DNA of 32,486 bases from Dehalococcoidia bacterium (GTDB lineage Bacteria; Chloroflexota; Dehalococcoidia; GIF9; AB-539-J10), in the NCBI GenBank assembly GCA_021162545.1, contig JAGGYM010000004.1:1-32486 (forward strand), given 5' to 3'. The notes beneath the pieces were generated by a model. It saw only the letters and a list, made by a program, of their open reading frames with translations, did not search any database and was not told the origin of the DNA. This document shows positions 14,732 to 23,591 of the stretch, piece by piece (within the stretch, counting starts at the first letter, position 1; each line of letters begins with the position of its first letter). Position numbers and translations under genes: made by a program.

Positions 14732-15748
14732 ATGGGAAGAGCGATGAGAGATAAGCGTAGCCTTATTTTTTCTATTTCCCTCGTCCTGTTGCTCATTTTA
14801 CTGGGCCAGGTTTTCGCATGCAGTAAAACGCCGCAAAGATTCGAGGAAACCCGTTCCCTGATGGACACCTATGTCTCGGTCGCAGTCTACTCCGACGAAA
14901 AGATGGCAGAAGAAGCCACCAACGCTGCCTTCGATCGCATGGAGGAAATAGAAGCCACGGCTTCGACCTTCGACAGCGAAAGCGAGGCATTCCAGCTCAA
15001 CCGGGACGGGTTCCTGAACAACTCCTCAAATGACCTGCAGGAATTGATAAGCATGTCTCTGGATTACAGCAAGCAGACCAATGGGTGTTTCGATATAACC
15101 ATACAGCCGGTACTGGACCTGTGGGCAGAAGGACTGTGGAAAGAGGACGAGTCAACTCAAAAGACGCGGATAGAGGAGGCGCTACAACTGGTCGGCTGGG
15201 ACAAGATAGGCCTTGAAAGCAACAGGATATATCTCAAGGTGCCGGGAATGAAGATAACTCTCGGAGGAATTGCCAAGGGCTACGCAGTGGACAGCGCGCT
15301 GCACGTCCTCCGCGATATGGGAGTCAAACACGCCCTGGTAAATGCCGGTGGAGACATGGGCATGATAGGTTCCAAGCCAGGGAATGAGCCATGGACCATC
15401 GCCCTGGAGAACCCGGACGACCAAAACCAGAGCATTGCAACCTTCAAACTCTCCGACAAGGCGATAGCAACTTCGGGGAACTACGAGAGATACTTCGACC
15501 CCGAGAAGAAAGCACACCACATCATCGACCCCAGAACGGGATTCTCAGCGAATGAGTGCATCAGCGTTACCATAATAGCAGACACCTGTACCCGTGCTGA
15601 TGCCCTGGCTACTTCGGTCTTCGTAATGGGGCCCGTGGAGGGCATGAAGCTGGTGGAGTCACTAGATGACGTAGAGTGTCTCCTGATCGACTCCGATAGA
15701 GAAATACACTATTCACGGGGGTTGTCAAACTACCTGGACGAGGGATAG
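14732..15748 (+). CDS. apbE: ApbE, FAD:protein FMN transferase (lipoprotein)
   Basis: This 338-residue protein has a lipoprotein signal (FSISLVLLLILLGQVFAC, lipobox VFAC), so the enzyme is anchored on the outer face of the membrane. It covalently attaches FMN from FAD to threonine residues of target flavoproteins such as RnfD and RnfG. Visible motifs are LMDTYVSV, the FAD/Mg region GGIAKGYAVD, NAGGDMGM, the substrate segment HHIIDPRTGF, and TRADALATSVFVMG. A second ATG (14744) is possible. It is the first gene of the rnf operon, with nine bases to rnfC, which fits its role as the maturation enzyme of the complex encoded behind it. Confidence 0.95.
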   Translation: MGRAMRDKRSLIFSISLVLLLILLGQVFACSKTPQRFEETRSLMDTYVSVAVYSDEKMAEEATNAAFDRMEEIEATASTFDSESEAFQLNRDGFLNNSSNDLQELISMSLDYSKQTNGCFDITIQPVLDLWAEGLWKEDESTQKTRIEEALQLVGWDKIGLESNRIYLKVPGMKITLGGIAKGYAVDSALHVLRDMGVKHALVNAGGDMGMIGSKPGNEPWTIALENPDDQNQSIATFKLSDKAIATSGNYERYFDPEKKAHHIIDPRTGFSANECISVTIIADTCTRADALATSVFVMGPVEGMKLVESLDDVECLLIDSDREIHYSRGLSNYLDEG

Positions 15749-15757
15749 GGCAGACAA

Positions 15758-17092
15758 TTGGCAGGAATAATACTTAAGAAGAGAAGCACTCCCCATGGAG
15801 TGAAAATTCCAGAATCCAAACCCACAGGGAACAAGCCAATTGAGACGCTCCCATTCCCCAAGAAGGCAATTGTTCCTCTGCACCAGAATCTTGGTGTACC
15901 CTGTGAGCCACTGGTCAAAAAAGGCGACAGCGTAAAAACGGGCGAAAAGATCGGCGACTCCGAGAGCTACGTTTCCGCGCCGATACACTCGCCAATATCC
16001 GGAGAGGTAACGGGTTTCACCAAGCTCATAGGCCCCACTACCGGGCGTCTGACCGATGCCATAATTATAACAGCGGATGGAAGGAATACCTGGGAAGAGC
16101 CGGAGGCAGCAAAAGACATAGCGGCACTCTCCCGGGACGAGATAATAGCACTGGTAAGAGAGGCGGGCATCGTGGGGCTGGGAGGAGCAACCTTCCCCAG
16201 CCACATTAAGCTCTCTCCCCCGGAAGGCAAGAAGATAGATACGCTGATTCTAAATGGATGTGAGTGCGAACCTTTCATCACATCGGACCACCGCATAATG
16301 CTGGAATACGGGGAGAAGATACTCCTGGGACTAGGCCTGTCAAAGAAAGTTTTCAAACCCGACAGAATCTACATCGCCATAGAGGACAACAAGCAAGATG
16401 CGATAGACCACATGGAAGAGCTCGTTATGGAGATGGGGCTGGACAGGAACATCAGAATAGTTCCACTGAAGTCGAAATATCCCATGGGAGGAGAGAAAAT
16501 TCTCATAAAGGTCATCACGGGACGCGAAGTTCCCAGCGGCGGATTACCCCTGGACGTCGGAGCGGTGGTCCAAAGCATAAGTACCGTCAAAGCAATGTAC
16601 GATGCTATCTTCGATGGCAAGCCACTGATCGAAAGGGTAGTCACGGTCACAGGACTGGTAGAGAGGCCAGGAAACCTGTGCGTGAGATTTGGCACGCCGC
16701 TGAGAGAAGTAATAGATTACTGCGGAGGAATAAAGAAAAACGTCAACGAAATCCTCCTCGGAGGCCCCATGATGGGCACCTCTTGCTTTGACCTTGACTT
16801 CCCGGTGACCAAGGGCGTCAACTGCATACTGGCTAAGGAAAGCACCCCGGTAAAAGAAGAAAACTGCATCAGGTGTGGCAGGTGCCTGGATGCCTGTTCC
16901 ATGGACCTGATACCAACCAACTTCGTCAAATACGTCAAGAATCACGACTATGCCGCCTGCAAGAAAGCTTCAATCGCCGATTGCATTGAATGTGGAGCGT
17001 GTGCCTACTCCTGTCCAGCACACATTCCAATAGTGGAGTATATAAAAATAGCGAAGGGTGAGTTAGCCAACAAGAAGCGAATAAAGAAATGA
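15758..17092 (+). CDS. rnfC: RnfC, Rnf complex subunit C
   Basis: This protein has 444 residues and starts at TTG with AGGG seven bases upstream. It is the peripheral subunit that holds the NADH/FMN site (complex I NuoF-like) and two [4Fe-4S] clusters. Seen are the N-terminal RnfC barrel-sandwich region (PLHQNLGVPCEPLVKKGDSV), the NADH-binding GLGGATFPSHIKL, NGCECEPFITSDHR, the SLBB-like region, and the cluster motifs CIRCGRCLDACSMDL and CIECGACAYSCPAH. The last codons overlap the rnfD start by four bases (ATGA). Length and motifs are normal, so the subunit should be functional. Confidence 0.96.
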   Translation: MAGIILKKRSTPHGVKIPESKPTGNKPIETLPFPKKAIVPLHQNLGVPCEPLVKKGDSVKTGEKIGDSESYVSAPIHSPISGEVTGFTKLIGPTTGRLTDAIIITADGRNTWEEPEAAKDIAALSRDEIIALVREAGIVGLGGATFPSHIKLSPPEGKKIDTLILNGCECEPFITSDHRIMLEYGEKILLGLGLSKKVFKPDRIYIAIEDNKQDAIDHMEELVMEMGLDRNIRIVPLKSKYPMGGEKILIKVITGREVPSGGLPLDVGAVVQSISTVKAMYDAIFDGKPLIERVVTVTGLVERPGNLCVRFGTPLREVIDYCGGIKKNVNEILLGGPMMGTSCFDLDFPVTKGVNCILAKESTPVKEENCIRCGRCLDACSMDLIPTNFVKYVKNHDYAACKKASIADCIECGACAYSCPAHIPIVEYIKIAKGELANKKRIKK

Positions 17093-18036
17093 CGCAGGAG
17101 AAAAAGTTCCTGGTATCACCAGGCCCACACCTGTGGAGGAATCTCTCCACCAGCAAGATAATGTACCTGGTGGTGGCAGCCCTCATGTTCCCCGTGGGAG
17201 CAGCGATATATTATTTTGGTTACCACGCGCTCCTGATAATGGCGGTAAGTACAGCAACAGCTGTCCTGGCAGAATACGGGGTTAAAAAGTTGCGCCACGG
17301 GGAATTCACCATGGATGGGAGCGCCATCGTCACGGGTCTTATCATGGCGCTCACCCTGCCACCGACGATACCGTGGTGGATGGCCGCCATAGGAGCGGCA
17401 TTTGCCATGGCCATCGCCAGGGAAGCCTTCGGGGGACTGGGACACAACATCTTCAATCCGGCGCTGGCGGGAAGAGCCTTCCTGGCAGCCTGCTTCTCCG
17501 GAGAAATGTCAACCTGGGTGCTGCCGATGCATTTCTCCGTCGATGCCGTGACTGCCGCCACTCCCCTGAATGAGAGCTTCGTATGGCACGCGGATAAGAT
17601 ATCACTGTACAAAGACCTCCTCCTCGGTAACGTGGGAGGCTCGCTGGGTGAAACATCTGCCCTGCTCATACTAATTGGGGGAATCATGCTGCTTGTCCTG
17701 GGCATAATAAACTGGACCATTCCTGTAAGCTACATCGGGGCTGCCGCCCTGCTCTCTTTCTGTCTGGGGCAGGACGCCCTGCTGCAAGTTCTGGCAGGAG
17801 GATTGATGCTGGGAGCCTTCTTCATGGCAACGGATTATGTCACCTCCCCTATTACCAACAAAGGCAGAATCGTATTTGGTGTCGGAGCCGGAATATTGAC
17901 GGTGCTGATCAGGTGCTTTGGCGGCATGCCTGAAGGAGTCTGCTTCGCGATACTTTTCATGAACGCTCTCACTCCTCTCATCGACAGGTATATCAAACCG
18001 AGGCCTTATGGCTCTCAGCGAAAGGCGGCACAATGA
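17089..18036 (+). CDS. rnfD: RnfD, membrane flavoprotein subunit
   Basis: This 315-residue protein belongs to the NqrB/RnfD family of multi-span membrane subunits. It carries the covalent FMN attachment motif, here AVTAATPLNE near residue 160, with the modified threonine in TP. Other family stretches are LTLPPTIPWWMAAIGAAFA, GLGHNIFNPALAGRAFL and ATDYVTSPITNKGRIVFG. It passes electrons across the membrane in the Rnf pump. The start overlaps the rnfC stop (ATGA) and the end overlaps rnfG in the same manner. Modification by the ApbE encoded upstream is expected. Confidence 0.95.
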   Translation: MTQEKKFLVSPGPHLWRNLSTSKIMYLVVAALMFPVGAAIYYFGYHALLIMAVSTATAVLAEYGVKKLRHGEFTMDGSAIVTGLIMALTLPPTIPWWMAAIGAAFAMAIAREAFGGLGHNIFNPALAGRAFLAACFSGEMSTWVLPMHFSVDAVTAATPLNESFVWHADKISLYKDLLLGNVGGSLGETSALLILIGGIMLLVLGIINWTIPVSYIGAAALLSFCLGQDALLQVLAGGLMLGAFFMATDYVTSPITNKGRIVFGVGAGILTVLIRCFGGMPEGVCFAILFMNALTPLIDRYIKPRPYGSQRKAAQ

Positions 18037-18593
18037 AATCAGCTCTATCCAATTATGCCCGCCCGATACTTTTTCTCACCCTGGTGGTTTTCATCGCGGT
18101 AAGCGTGCTTTCGCTGACCTACCAGGCGACAAAGGACACCATCGAGGAACAGCAGGATGCCAAGATCAAGAGCACGTTGCAGGAGCTATTCCCTGCACTG
18201 GACACCTATGAATATCAGGATAGCCTGTACACCATATATTCCCAGGACGACACCATAGGCTATGCCTTCCTGACATCGGGCAAGGGCTATGGGGGTAATA
18301 TCGACATAATGGTAGGGATTGAAAACGAGACGACCTTAAAGGGAATTCTGATTATCTCCCAGCAGGAAACTCCCGGTCTGGGTAACAGAATAACCGAGGA
18401 CTGGTTTACCAGCAGTTTCGCGGGATTAAGTCTCAGCGACGTCTTCCTGAAAAAAGACGGTGGAGCGATAGACGGTATAACCGGAGCTACGATAAGCTCC
18501 CGGGCGGTGGTTGACGCGGTGAGAGAAGCTGCCATGGAGAAAATCAAGGCAATACCGGAGAGGACACAGGCAAAAGCGGGAGACCTGGAATGA
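18033..18593 (+). CDS. rnfG: RnfG, covalent-FMN subunit
   Basis: This 186-residue protein has one N-terminal membrane anchor (PILFLTLVVFIAVSVLSLTY) and an extracytoplasmic FMN-binding domain. GYGGNIDIMVGI and QQETPGLGNRI are typical, and the flavinylation motif is GITGATISS (around residue 150), where the second threonine is the acceptor. It is part of the ion-pumping ferredoxin:NAD oxidoreductase. It overlaps both neighbours by four bases. Confidence 0.95.
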   Translation: MKSALSNYARPILFLTLVVFIAVSVLSLTYQATKDTIEEQQDAKIKSTLQELFPALDTYEYQDSLYTIYSQDDTIGYAFLTSGKGYGGNIDIMVGIENETTLKGILIISQQETPGLGNRITEDWFTSSFAGLSLSDVFLKKDGGAIDGITGATISSRAVVDAVREAAMEKIKAIPERTQAKAGDLE

Positions 18594-19204
18594 GCAGATT
18601 GCGAAAGGAATTTCTCAAAGGAATAATTATTTCCAACCCGGTGTTCGTACTCGCGCTGGGATTGTGTCCCGCCCTGGCCATCAGCATCTCAATTGACAAC
18701 GCCCTGGGAATGAGCATGGGGGTAGCCATCGTCCTGCTGGGATCAAACATAATGGTAGCTACCTTAAGGAAGATCGTTCCCAACGCGGTAAGGATACCCG
18801 TATTTATAGTTATTATCGCCTCCTTTGTAACCATCATAGACCTGTTGTTCCAGGCATATTTTCCTCCCTTACACCAATCCCTTGGCATATACCTTCCCCT
18901 GATCGTGGTGAATTGCATAGTCCTGGGGCGAGCAGAGGCATTCGCTTCCAAGAACCCCATATTCGATTCCATAGCAGATGCACTGGGGATTGCCATTGGC
19001 TTCATGCTGGCATTGCTCCTCGTCTCATTCATCCGCCAGATGCTGGGAACGGGCATGCTGACGGTATTCGGCAAGGAGCTGCTGCGCCTGCCCGGACTGG
19101 CCAGCCATCCAATGGCGTTGTTTGTCCTGCCGCCAGGAGCATTCCTGGTCATCGCACTGCTGCTAGCGCTGTTCAGACGAATGGGGGTACTGAAGAATGA
19201 ATGA
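18590..19204 (+). CDS. rnfE: RnfE, membrane subunit
   Basis: This 204-residue protein has six predicted spans and belongs to the NqrD/RnfE family. The half-repeats contain the membrane cysteines: LGLCPALAISISIDNALGM and LPLIVVNCIVLGRAEAFA. In characterised Rnf/Nqr complexes, cysteines at these places of RnfE and RnfA jointly bind a [2Fe-2S] cluster in the middle of the membrane. Both are conserved here. The start overlaps the rnfG stop, and its end overlaps rnfA by eight bases. Confidence 0.95.
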   Translation: MSRLRKEFLKGIIISNPVFVLALGLCPALAISISIDNALGMSMGVAIVLLGSNIMVATLRKIVPNAVRIPVFIVIIASFVTIIDLLFQAYFPPLHQSLGIYLPLIVVNCIVLGRAEAFASKNPIFDSIADALGIAIGFMLALLLVSFIRQMLGTGMLTVFGKELLRLPGLASHPMALFVLPPGAFLVIALLLALFRRMGVLKNE

Positions 19205-19772
19205 GCTCATTTCGATATTCATCGGCATGGCCCTGGTAAATAACTTCGTCCTGTCCAGATTCCTCGGCCTATGCCCCTTCTTCGGCGTCTCCAAAAAACT
19301 GGACAACGCCCTCAGCATGGGAATCGCGGTCACGCTGGTGATGTTCCTCGCCTCGGTCGTAACGTGGTTCATCTATCACCACATCCTGGTTCCGTTCAAC
19401 GTCGAGTACATGAAGATCATAATTTACATAGTGGTGATAGCATCGCTGGTTCAGATAGTGGAAATGGCAATCAAGAGAACCAACGTCACACTGTATAATG
19501 CCCTGGGAATATACCTCCCCCTCATCACCACCAACTGCGCCGTGCTTGGCATTACTTTAATAAACACCCAGGAGGATTTCTCCCTTATCCAGAGCATGGT
19601 AAGTGCTCTCGGCGGTGGCATTGGTTTCCTCTTCGTTCTCGTCATAATGTCAGGAATACGCGAACGCCTGGAGCTAAGCGACGTCCCCAAATCAATGAAA
19701 GGGTTGCCAATAGCGTTCATAACGGCGATGTTACTCAGCCTCACATTCTTCGGATTCGGAGGGATGGTTTAA
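19197..19772 (+). CDS. rnfA: RnfA, membrane subunit
   Basis: This 191-residue protein is homologous to RnfE but inserted with opposite topology. LVNNFVLSRFLGLCPFFGVS and LPLITTNCAVLG carry the two cysteines that share the intramembrane [2Fe-2S] cluster with RnfE. It has six spans and the usual length. Its ATG lies inside the last codons of rnfE (ATGAATGA), suggesting translational coupling and equal stoichiometry. Confidence 0.96.
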   Translation: MNELISIFIGMALVNNFVLSRFLGLCPFFGVSKKLDNALSMGIAVTLVMFLASVVTWFIYHHILVPFNVEYMKIIIYIVVIASLVQIVEMAIKRTNVTLYNALGIYLPLITTNCAVLGITLINTQEDFSLIQSMVSALGGGIGFLFVLVIMSGIRERLELSDVPKSMKGLPIAFITAMLLSLTFFGFGGMV

Positions 19773-19774
19773 CC

Positions 19775-20605
19775 TTGACCACCATATTGATACTAACGGG
19801 GATAGGATGTCTCCTCGGCGCGCTGATAATCCTCGCCGGCAAGGTACTCCCCCCGGAATCGCGAGACCTCAAGAGGGTAGAGCGAATAGCTGAGCTCCTT
19901 CCCGGCATGAACTGCGGTGCCTGTTCTTACTCCGGCTGCTTTGCCTATGCGCAAGCGCTGGTCAAGAACCCGAAGACGCTCCTCGACAACCCCTGCATGG
20001 TTCTCCTGCAGGATACAGAGAAACTCAAACTAGTTGAAGCATCCCTCGGGTTAACGGTGAACGTTACCATGATGGAGAGAAAAGCCTGCATACACTGCGG
20101 TGGCGGTTCAGAAGACATCTGCCAGTGGGCTGGAACCGATACCTGCAAGGGAGTAGCGCAACGCCACAAGGGATATAAAAGATGCCCTTTCGGCTGCCTC
20201 GGGCTCGGGGATTGCATCATGGCATGCCCGCAGAACGCCATCTACATGAATTCAGAGAAGGGGGTAGCAGTGGTAGATTGGGAAAAGTGCAACGGGTGCG
20301 GCCTCTGCGTGGCAGAATGCCCTCAGAAGCTGATACAGCTCGTTCCCGCCAATACCAAAGTGGCCTTACTATGCACCTATGCATCGATAAAGAACATCCC
20401 AGGCAGAGAGAAATGCGATGTCGGCTGTACACACTGCAAGAAATGCGTTCGCGCCTGCGAACATGACGCCATCACCTGGAATTCAAAGAGACTCACCCCC
20501 ATATTCGACCACAACAAATGTACGCTGTGCCTCAAGTGCGTGGAAGCATGCCCCCAGAATACCCTCATCGCCTGTGTCAAGGAAAAGGTACTGGTTACAG
20601 ACTAG
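19775..20605 (+). CDS. rnfB: RnfB, ferredoxin-accepting iron-sulfur subunit
   Basis: This 276-residue protein starts at TTG with GGAGGGATGG upstream. An N-terminal membrane anchor (ILILTGIGCLLGALIILAG) is followed by the Fe-S domain GMNCGACSYSGCFAYAQAL...NPC. Further cysteine motifs are CIHCGGGSEDIC, CPFGCLGLGDCIMACPQNAI, CNGCGLCVAECPQ, CTHCKKCVRACEHDAI and CTLCLKCVEACPQNTL. It is the cytoplasmic entry point for electrons from reduced ferredoxin. Having rnfB last (order C-D-G-E-A-B) matches the operon order of anaerobic Rnf bacteria. A terminator follows about 90 bases downstream. Confidence 0.96.
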   Translation: MTTILILTGIGCLLGALIILAGKVLPPESRDLKRVERIAELLPGMNCGACSYSGCFAYAQALVKNPKTLLDNPCMVLLQDTEKLKLVEASLGLTVNVTMMERKACIHCGGGSEDICQWAGTDTCKGVAQRHKGYKRCPFGCLGLGDCIMACPQNAIYMNSEKGVAVVDWEKCNGCGLCVAECPQKLIQLVPANTKVALLCTYASIKNIPGREKCDVGCTHCKKCVRACEHDAITWNSKRLTPIFDHNKCTLCLKCVEACPQNTLIACVKEKVLVTD

Positions 20606-20637
20606 CTTATTCCTGCCTGCTCAATGACAGAATTACA

Positions 20638-20657
20638 GTCTCTGGAAAAATAGAGAC
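20638..20657 (+). terminator. Small hairpin downstream of rnfB
   Basis: GTCTCT (20638-20643) and AGAGAC (20652-20657) form a perfect 6-bp stem with loop GGAAAAAT. No T run follows. It may protect the rnf mRNA 3' end. Confidence 0.3.
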
Positions 20658-20696
20658 CCGTTGCTATTGACTCACCCCGTCAGCAGACAGGAATCC

Positions 20697-20718
20697 ATCA
20701 CCCGCAAGGTGGTTTTTT
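20697..20718 (+). terminator. Terminator of the apbE-rnf operon
   Basis: ATCACC-CGCAA-GGTGGT forms a 6-bp stem (one U-G) followed directly by TTTTT. It lies 92 bases after the rnfB stop and before the convergent opuAB gene. Confidence 0.6.
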
Positions 20719-20783
20719 GAATCTGAACTCATGGATCAGGGAGGCAAACAAACAAGTCCTGACAATAGCCGCACGGCACCAGG

Positions 20784-21644
20784 CTATGTCAATGTCGCCT
20801 GTTCCTGTTTGGCCGCCAGCGCATGCGTCACGCGGTCTATCACAATTGCCAGCAACACGATACAGAGCCCGGCTGCAAACCCTCGTCCCACTTCAATGCG
20901 ATTGATGGCCAGCAACACCTCCAACCCCAATCCTCTCGCTCCAATCATCGATGCAATAACCACCATCGCCAGCGCCATCATTGTCGTCTGGTTAACCCCC
21001 ACCATTATCGATGGCATAGCCAGGGGCAACTGAACCTCAAACAGCGTCTGCCTGGCGCTGGAGCCAAATGCCTCAGCCGCTTCGACCACGTTGGGGGACA
21101 CCTGTCTTATACCAACATCGGTCAACCGTATGACCGGTGGCACAGCATAGATAATAGTGGCAAACACCGCCGGAACCTTGCCCAGCCCAAACAACATCAA
21201 GGCCGGAATCAAATAGACGAAACTGGGCATGGTCTGCATAGCATCCAGTATAGGCTTGAGAATGGATTCAGCAGCGTTACTTCGCGCCATGAGGATTCCA
21301 GTGGGGATACCAATAGCGAGAGATATAATCACAGCGGCAATAATGATGGCCAGCGTCATCATGGACAGGTCCCAGTAGCCCAGGCTCCCAATCAAGACGA
21401 AAAACGCTGCCATAAGCAACCCCAGCCACCACTTACGCATGACGCGCCAGGCGACAACTCCTACCAGCAACACAACCACGACCCATGGCAACCAGAGGAG
21501 AAAACGCTCAATGTGAAGCAATCCAAAGAGAATACCTGACCCAATGGCATCAAAAAACACCCCCCAGTTGACCAGAATCCAGCTCATAATGGCATCCACC
21601 CATTGAGCCAGCGGCAAGCTAACAGACGCAGGAAACTCAAGCAT
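20784..21644 (-). CDS. opuAB: Osmolyte/quaternary-amine ABC transporter permease (OpuAB/ProW type)
   Basis: This 286-residue permease of the glycine betaine/proline betaine/choline class has several spans. The binding-protein-dependent transport domain holds LAIGIPTGILMARSN, LDAMQTMPSFVYLIPALMLFG and the coupling-helix (EAA-like) segment VVEAAEAFGSSARQTLFEVQLPLAMPSI. The closing segment MVVIASMIGARGLGLEVL is diagnostic of ProW/OpuAB. It is co-transcribed with the ATPase gene, overlapping it by eight bases. No substrate-binding protein gene is adjacent and none is fused. The substrate class is inferred from the family. Confidence 0.9.
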   Translation of the reverse strand: MLEFPASVSLPLAQWVDAIMSWILVNWGVFFDAIGSGILFGLLHIERFLLWLPWVVVVLLVGVVAWRVMRKWWLGLLMAAFFVLIGSLGYWDLSMMTLAIIIAAVIISLAIGIPTGILMARSNAAESILKPILDAMQTMPSFVYLIPALMLFGLGKVPAVFATIIYAVPPVIRLTDVGIRQVSPNVVEAAEAFGSSARQTLFEVQLPLAMPSIMVGVNQTTMMALAMVVIASMIGARGLGLEVLLAINRIEVGRGFAAGLCIVLLAIVIDRVTHALAAKQEQATLT

Positions 21645-22992
21645 CGATCCTGGTCTCCTCTTCTATATCTTTGATATCCTTCGTCCTTACTTCCATCTTC
21701 TCATCCTTCTGCACTTCCCCTTCTTCTTTTTCTTCATCCTCCCCCATTTCCTTCTCTTCCTCCACCTTCTCCTGAATCATGCTGCCCAGAATGGTGCCCG
21801 TATGCACATATCCCATGAACTTGCCCTTCTCATCAACGACAGCTATGGGATACCTGGTAGACACAGCCAAAGGGAAAAGATCCTCCAGCACCATATCGGC
21901 AGTAGAGACGGGCAAATCGGGCTCCAGGGCTTCATGGAGGAAATTGCCCTTATTTCTGATCAGCCTCACCAGACCTTCAATGGTCACCATCCCCTGCAAC
22001 CCCCCGGTCCTGGTCACCACGAAGGCATCATCCAACCTGTTGCTCCTCATCAACGCAAGGGCAGTTTTGGGCCCCTGCCACTCGTAGAGAAGTACCCTGG
22101 GCTGCTCCATAATGCTCTTGGCCGTTACTACCTTAGCAGGGGAAGCATCCTGAACGAATTCGCGCACATAATCATCGCTGGGAGCAGTTATCACCTCTTC
22201 GGGAGTGCCAATCTGAATAATTTCTCCATCCCTCATAATCGCAATGCGGCTCCCCAGTTTCAGCGCCTCATCGAGATCATGAGTCACAAATAGTATCGTC
22301 TTCTGAACCTCTGCCTGAATAGCTATAAGCTCATCCTGCATCTGCCTTCTGATCAATGGATCCAGACCACTGAAAGGCTCATCCATGAGCAACACCTCGG
22401 GGTCATTGGCCAGGGCTCTGGCTATCCCTACCCGCTGCTGCATGCCACCGCTCAAAGCTGAAGGAAAATAACTCTCCCACTCCTTGAGCCCTACTTTCTC
22501 AATCACCTCCCGCGCTCGAGCATAGCGCTCCTCTTTACCCACCCCCTTGACCTTCAAACCGTAAGCCACATTATCAAGCACAGTACGATGGGGAAATAAA
22601 CCGAAGTACTGAAAAATCATACCTGTGGTATTGCGCCGCAGCTCCATTAATTGCTTGTTATCATAACCACATATGTCTTCCCCGCTGATGATAATCTCAC
22701 CTTCCGTGGGTTCAATAAGACGTAAAATACAGCGGATCAGCGTGGATTTGCCGCTGCCAGATAATCCCATAATGACGAAGAGCTCCCCCTGGTTAACCTC
22801 AAAACTGACATCCCGTAACGCCAGCACGGAACCGGTTTCTCCCAGGATGGTTTCCTTGCTGCTATTGCACGCATCCGAACTGAGGATCTTCTCAGAGTCA
22901 TGCCCGAAAATCTTCCACAGCCCCCTGACATCGATACAGGTTTCCCCGCTCTGCGAGAGGCCGTTATTATTGTTACCGTTATTACCGTTCAA
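21637..22992 (-). CDS. opuAA: Osmolyte ABC transporter ATPase with CBS pair (OpuAA/ProV type)
   Basis: This protein has 451 residues and starts at TTG, supported by GGGAGGT eight bases upstream. The ATPase domain (about 60-290) has Walker A GLSGSGKST, Q-loop FQYFGLFPHRTVLDN, signature LSGGMQQRVGIARAL, Walker B VLLMDEPFSGLDP and switch His FVTHD. CBS repeats follow (about 310-410, including LDDAFVVTRTGGLQGMVTIEG and YPIAVVDEKGKFMGYV), as in OpuAA, where they sense ionic strength. The N-terminus is an Asn/Gly run (NGNNGNNNNG), and the last ~45 residues are a Glu/Lys-rich tail (EEEKEMGEDEEKEEGE). An insert of about 20 residues (SSDACNSSKETILGET) separates the first strand from the usual core. 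Confidence 0.92.
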   Translation of the reverse strand: MNGNNGNNNNGLSQSGETCIDVRGLWKIFGHDSEKILSSDACNSSKETILGETGSVLALRDVSFEVNQGELFVIMGLSGSGKSTLIRCILRLIEPTEGEIIISGEDICGYDNKQLMELRRNTTGMIFQYFGLFPHRTVLDNVAYGLKVKGVGKEERYARAREVIEKVGLKEWESYFPSALSGGMQQRVGIARALANDPEVLLMDEPFSGLDPLIRRQMQDELIAIQAEVQKTILFVTHDLDEALKLGSRIAIMRDGEIIQIGTPEEVITAPSDDYVREFVQDASPAKVVTAKSIMEQPRVLLYEWQGPKTALALMRSNRLDDAFVVTRTGGLQGMVTIEGLVRLIRNKGNFLHEALEPDLPVSTADMVLEDLFPLAVSTRYPIAVVDEKGKFMGYVHTGTILGSMIQEKVEEEKEMGEDEEKEEGEVQKDEKMEVRTKDIKDIEEETRIDA

Positions 22993-23591
22993 AAGCAGTA
23001 CCTCCCATTCCCATATCCCTTTACGGCAACAACGACATCAGGAATAATCACCACCATACCCGCCTCACGCGACAAAAAAAATCCCTCCGCCCAAAACAAC
23101 TCCCATCACCCACACTACACCACACGTAACCGGGGGCCTGGAGGAACTTAAACGAGGGAATAAAGATTTTCGACTGGGGTTAACTAAACTCGAATCTGTA
23201 TGGTCAATCATAACAGACTTGGGGAAAAGGCCACGAGAAACAGGAGAGTGCCTCATCTCCAAAAGATACAGGCATGCTTCTCAAAGCATACCTCTAAATT
23301 ATATCTCGAATAAATCTCCTTCTAATGTTATTTCCCTGCGCCGGGGGTTGGATTCGATCAACAGGTTCTATATCAGCAAACTTGCTTATTTTAGTCGTCT
23401 CACCCCCTCTTGTCAAGAAATCCAAGCTGTACAGACACGCAACTCAACGTTCCGGCTGGCAAAACTGAATTTGATTCGGGAAACGGTGCTGGATACAATT
23501 CTGTTGTCATGGCCGGCACCATCCACATTTTCCCGATAATTATCCTGGCCATGGAGCTTTGCCACCCCGGGTGTGATAGCATTGAATAAAC
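22993..23591. other. Non-coding region upstream of opuAA and of the exported-protein gene
   Basis: The 599 bases are AT-richer than their surroundings. They hold a 10-bp hairpin (23270-23293), a smaller GGAGA/TCTCC stem next to it on the minus strand, a palindrome GATAATTATC at 23535-23544 and a run of eight A (T on the opu strand) near 23073-23080. I see no good promoter. The 106-codon plus-strand ORF at 23219..23539 has no recognisable domain and no Shine-Dalgarno, so I do not call it. Confidence 0.5.
23270..23293 (-). promoter_or_regulatory. 10-bp hairpin in the opuAA upstream region
   Basis: On the minus strand AGGTATGCTT-TGAG-AAGCATGCCT forms a 10-bp stem with one G-U pair and a 4-base loop. 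It is followed by GTATCTTTT. It could be a leader structure, an attenuator or a dyad operator for the osmolyte transporter; it lies about 280 bases before the start codon. Confidence 0.4.

Noticed and set aside
23219-23539. 106-codon plus-strand ORF in the opu intergenic region
   Set aside because: It has no ribosome site, a composition rich in Ser/Arg/Lys, and no domain. It covers the hairpin and is probably chance.
22993-23591. Known riboswitch upstream of opuAA
   Set aside because: I looked for a recognisable aptamer consensus (for example that of the c-di-AMP type) and saw none; only simple hairpins are present.
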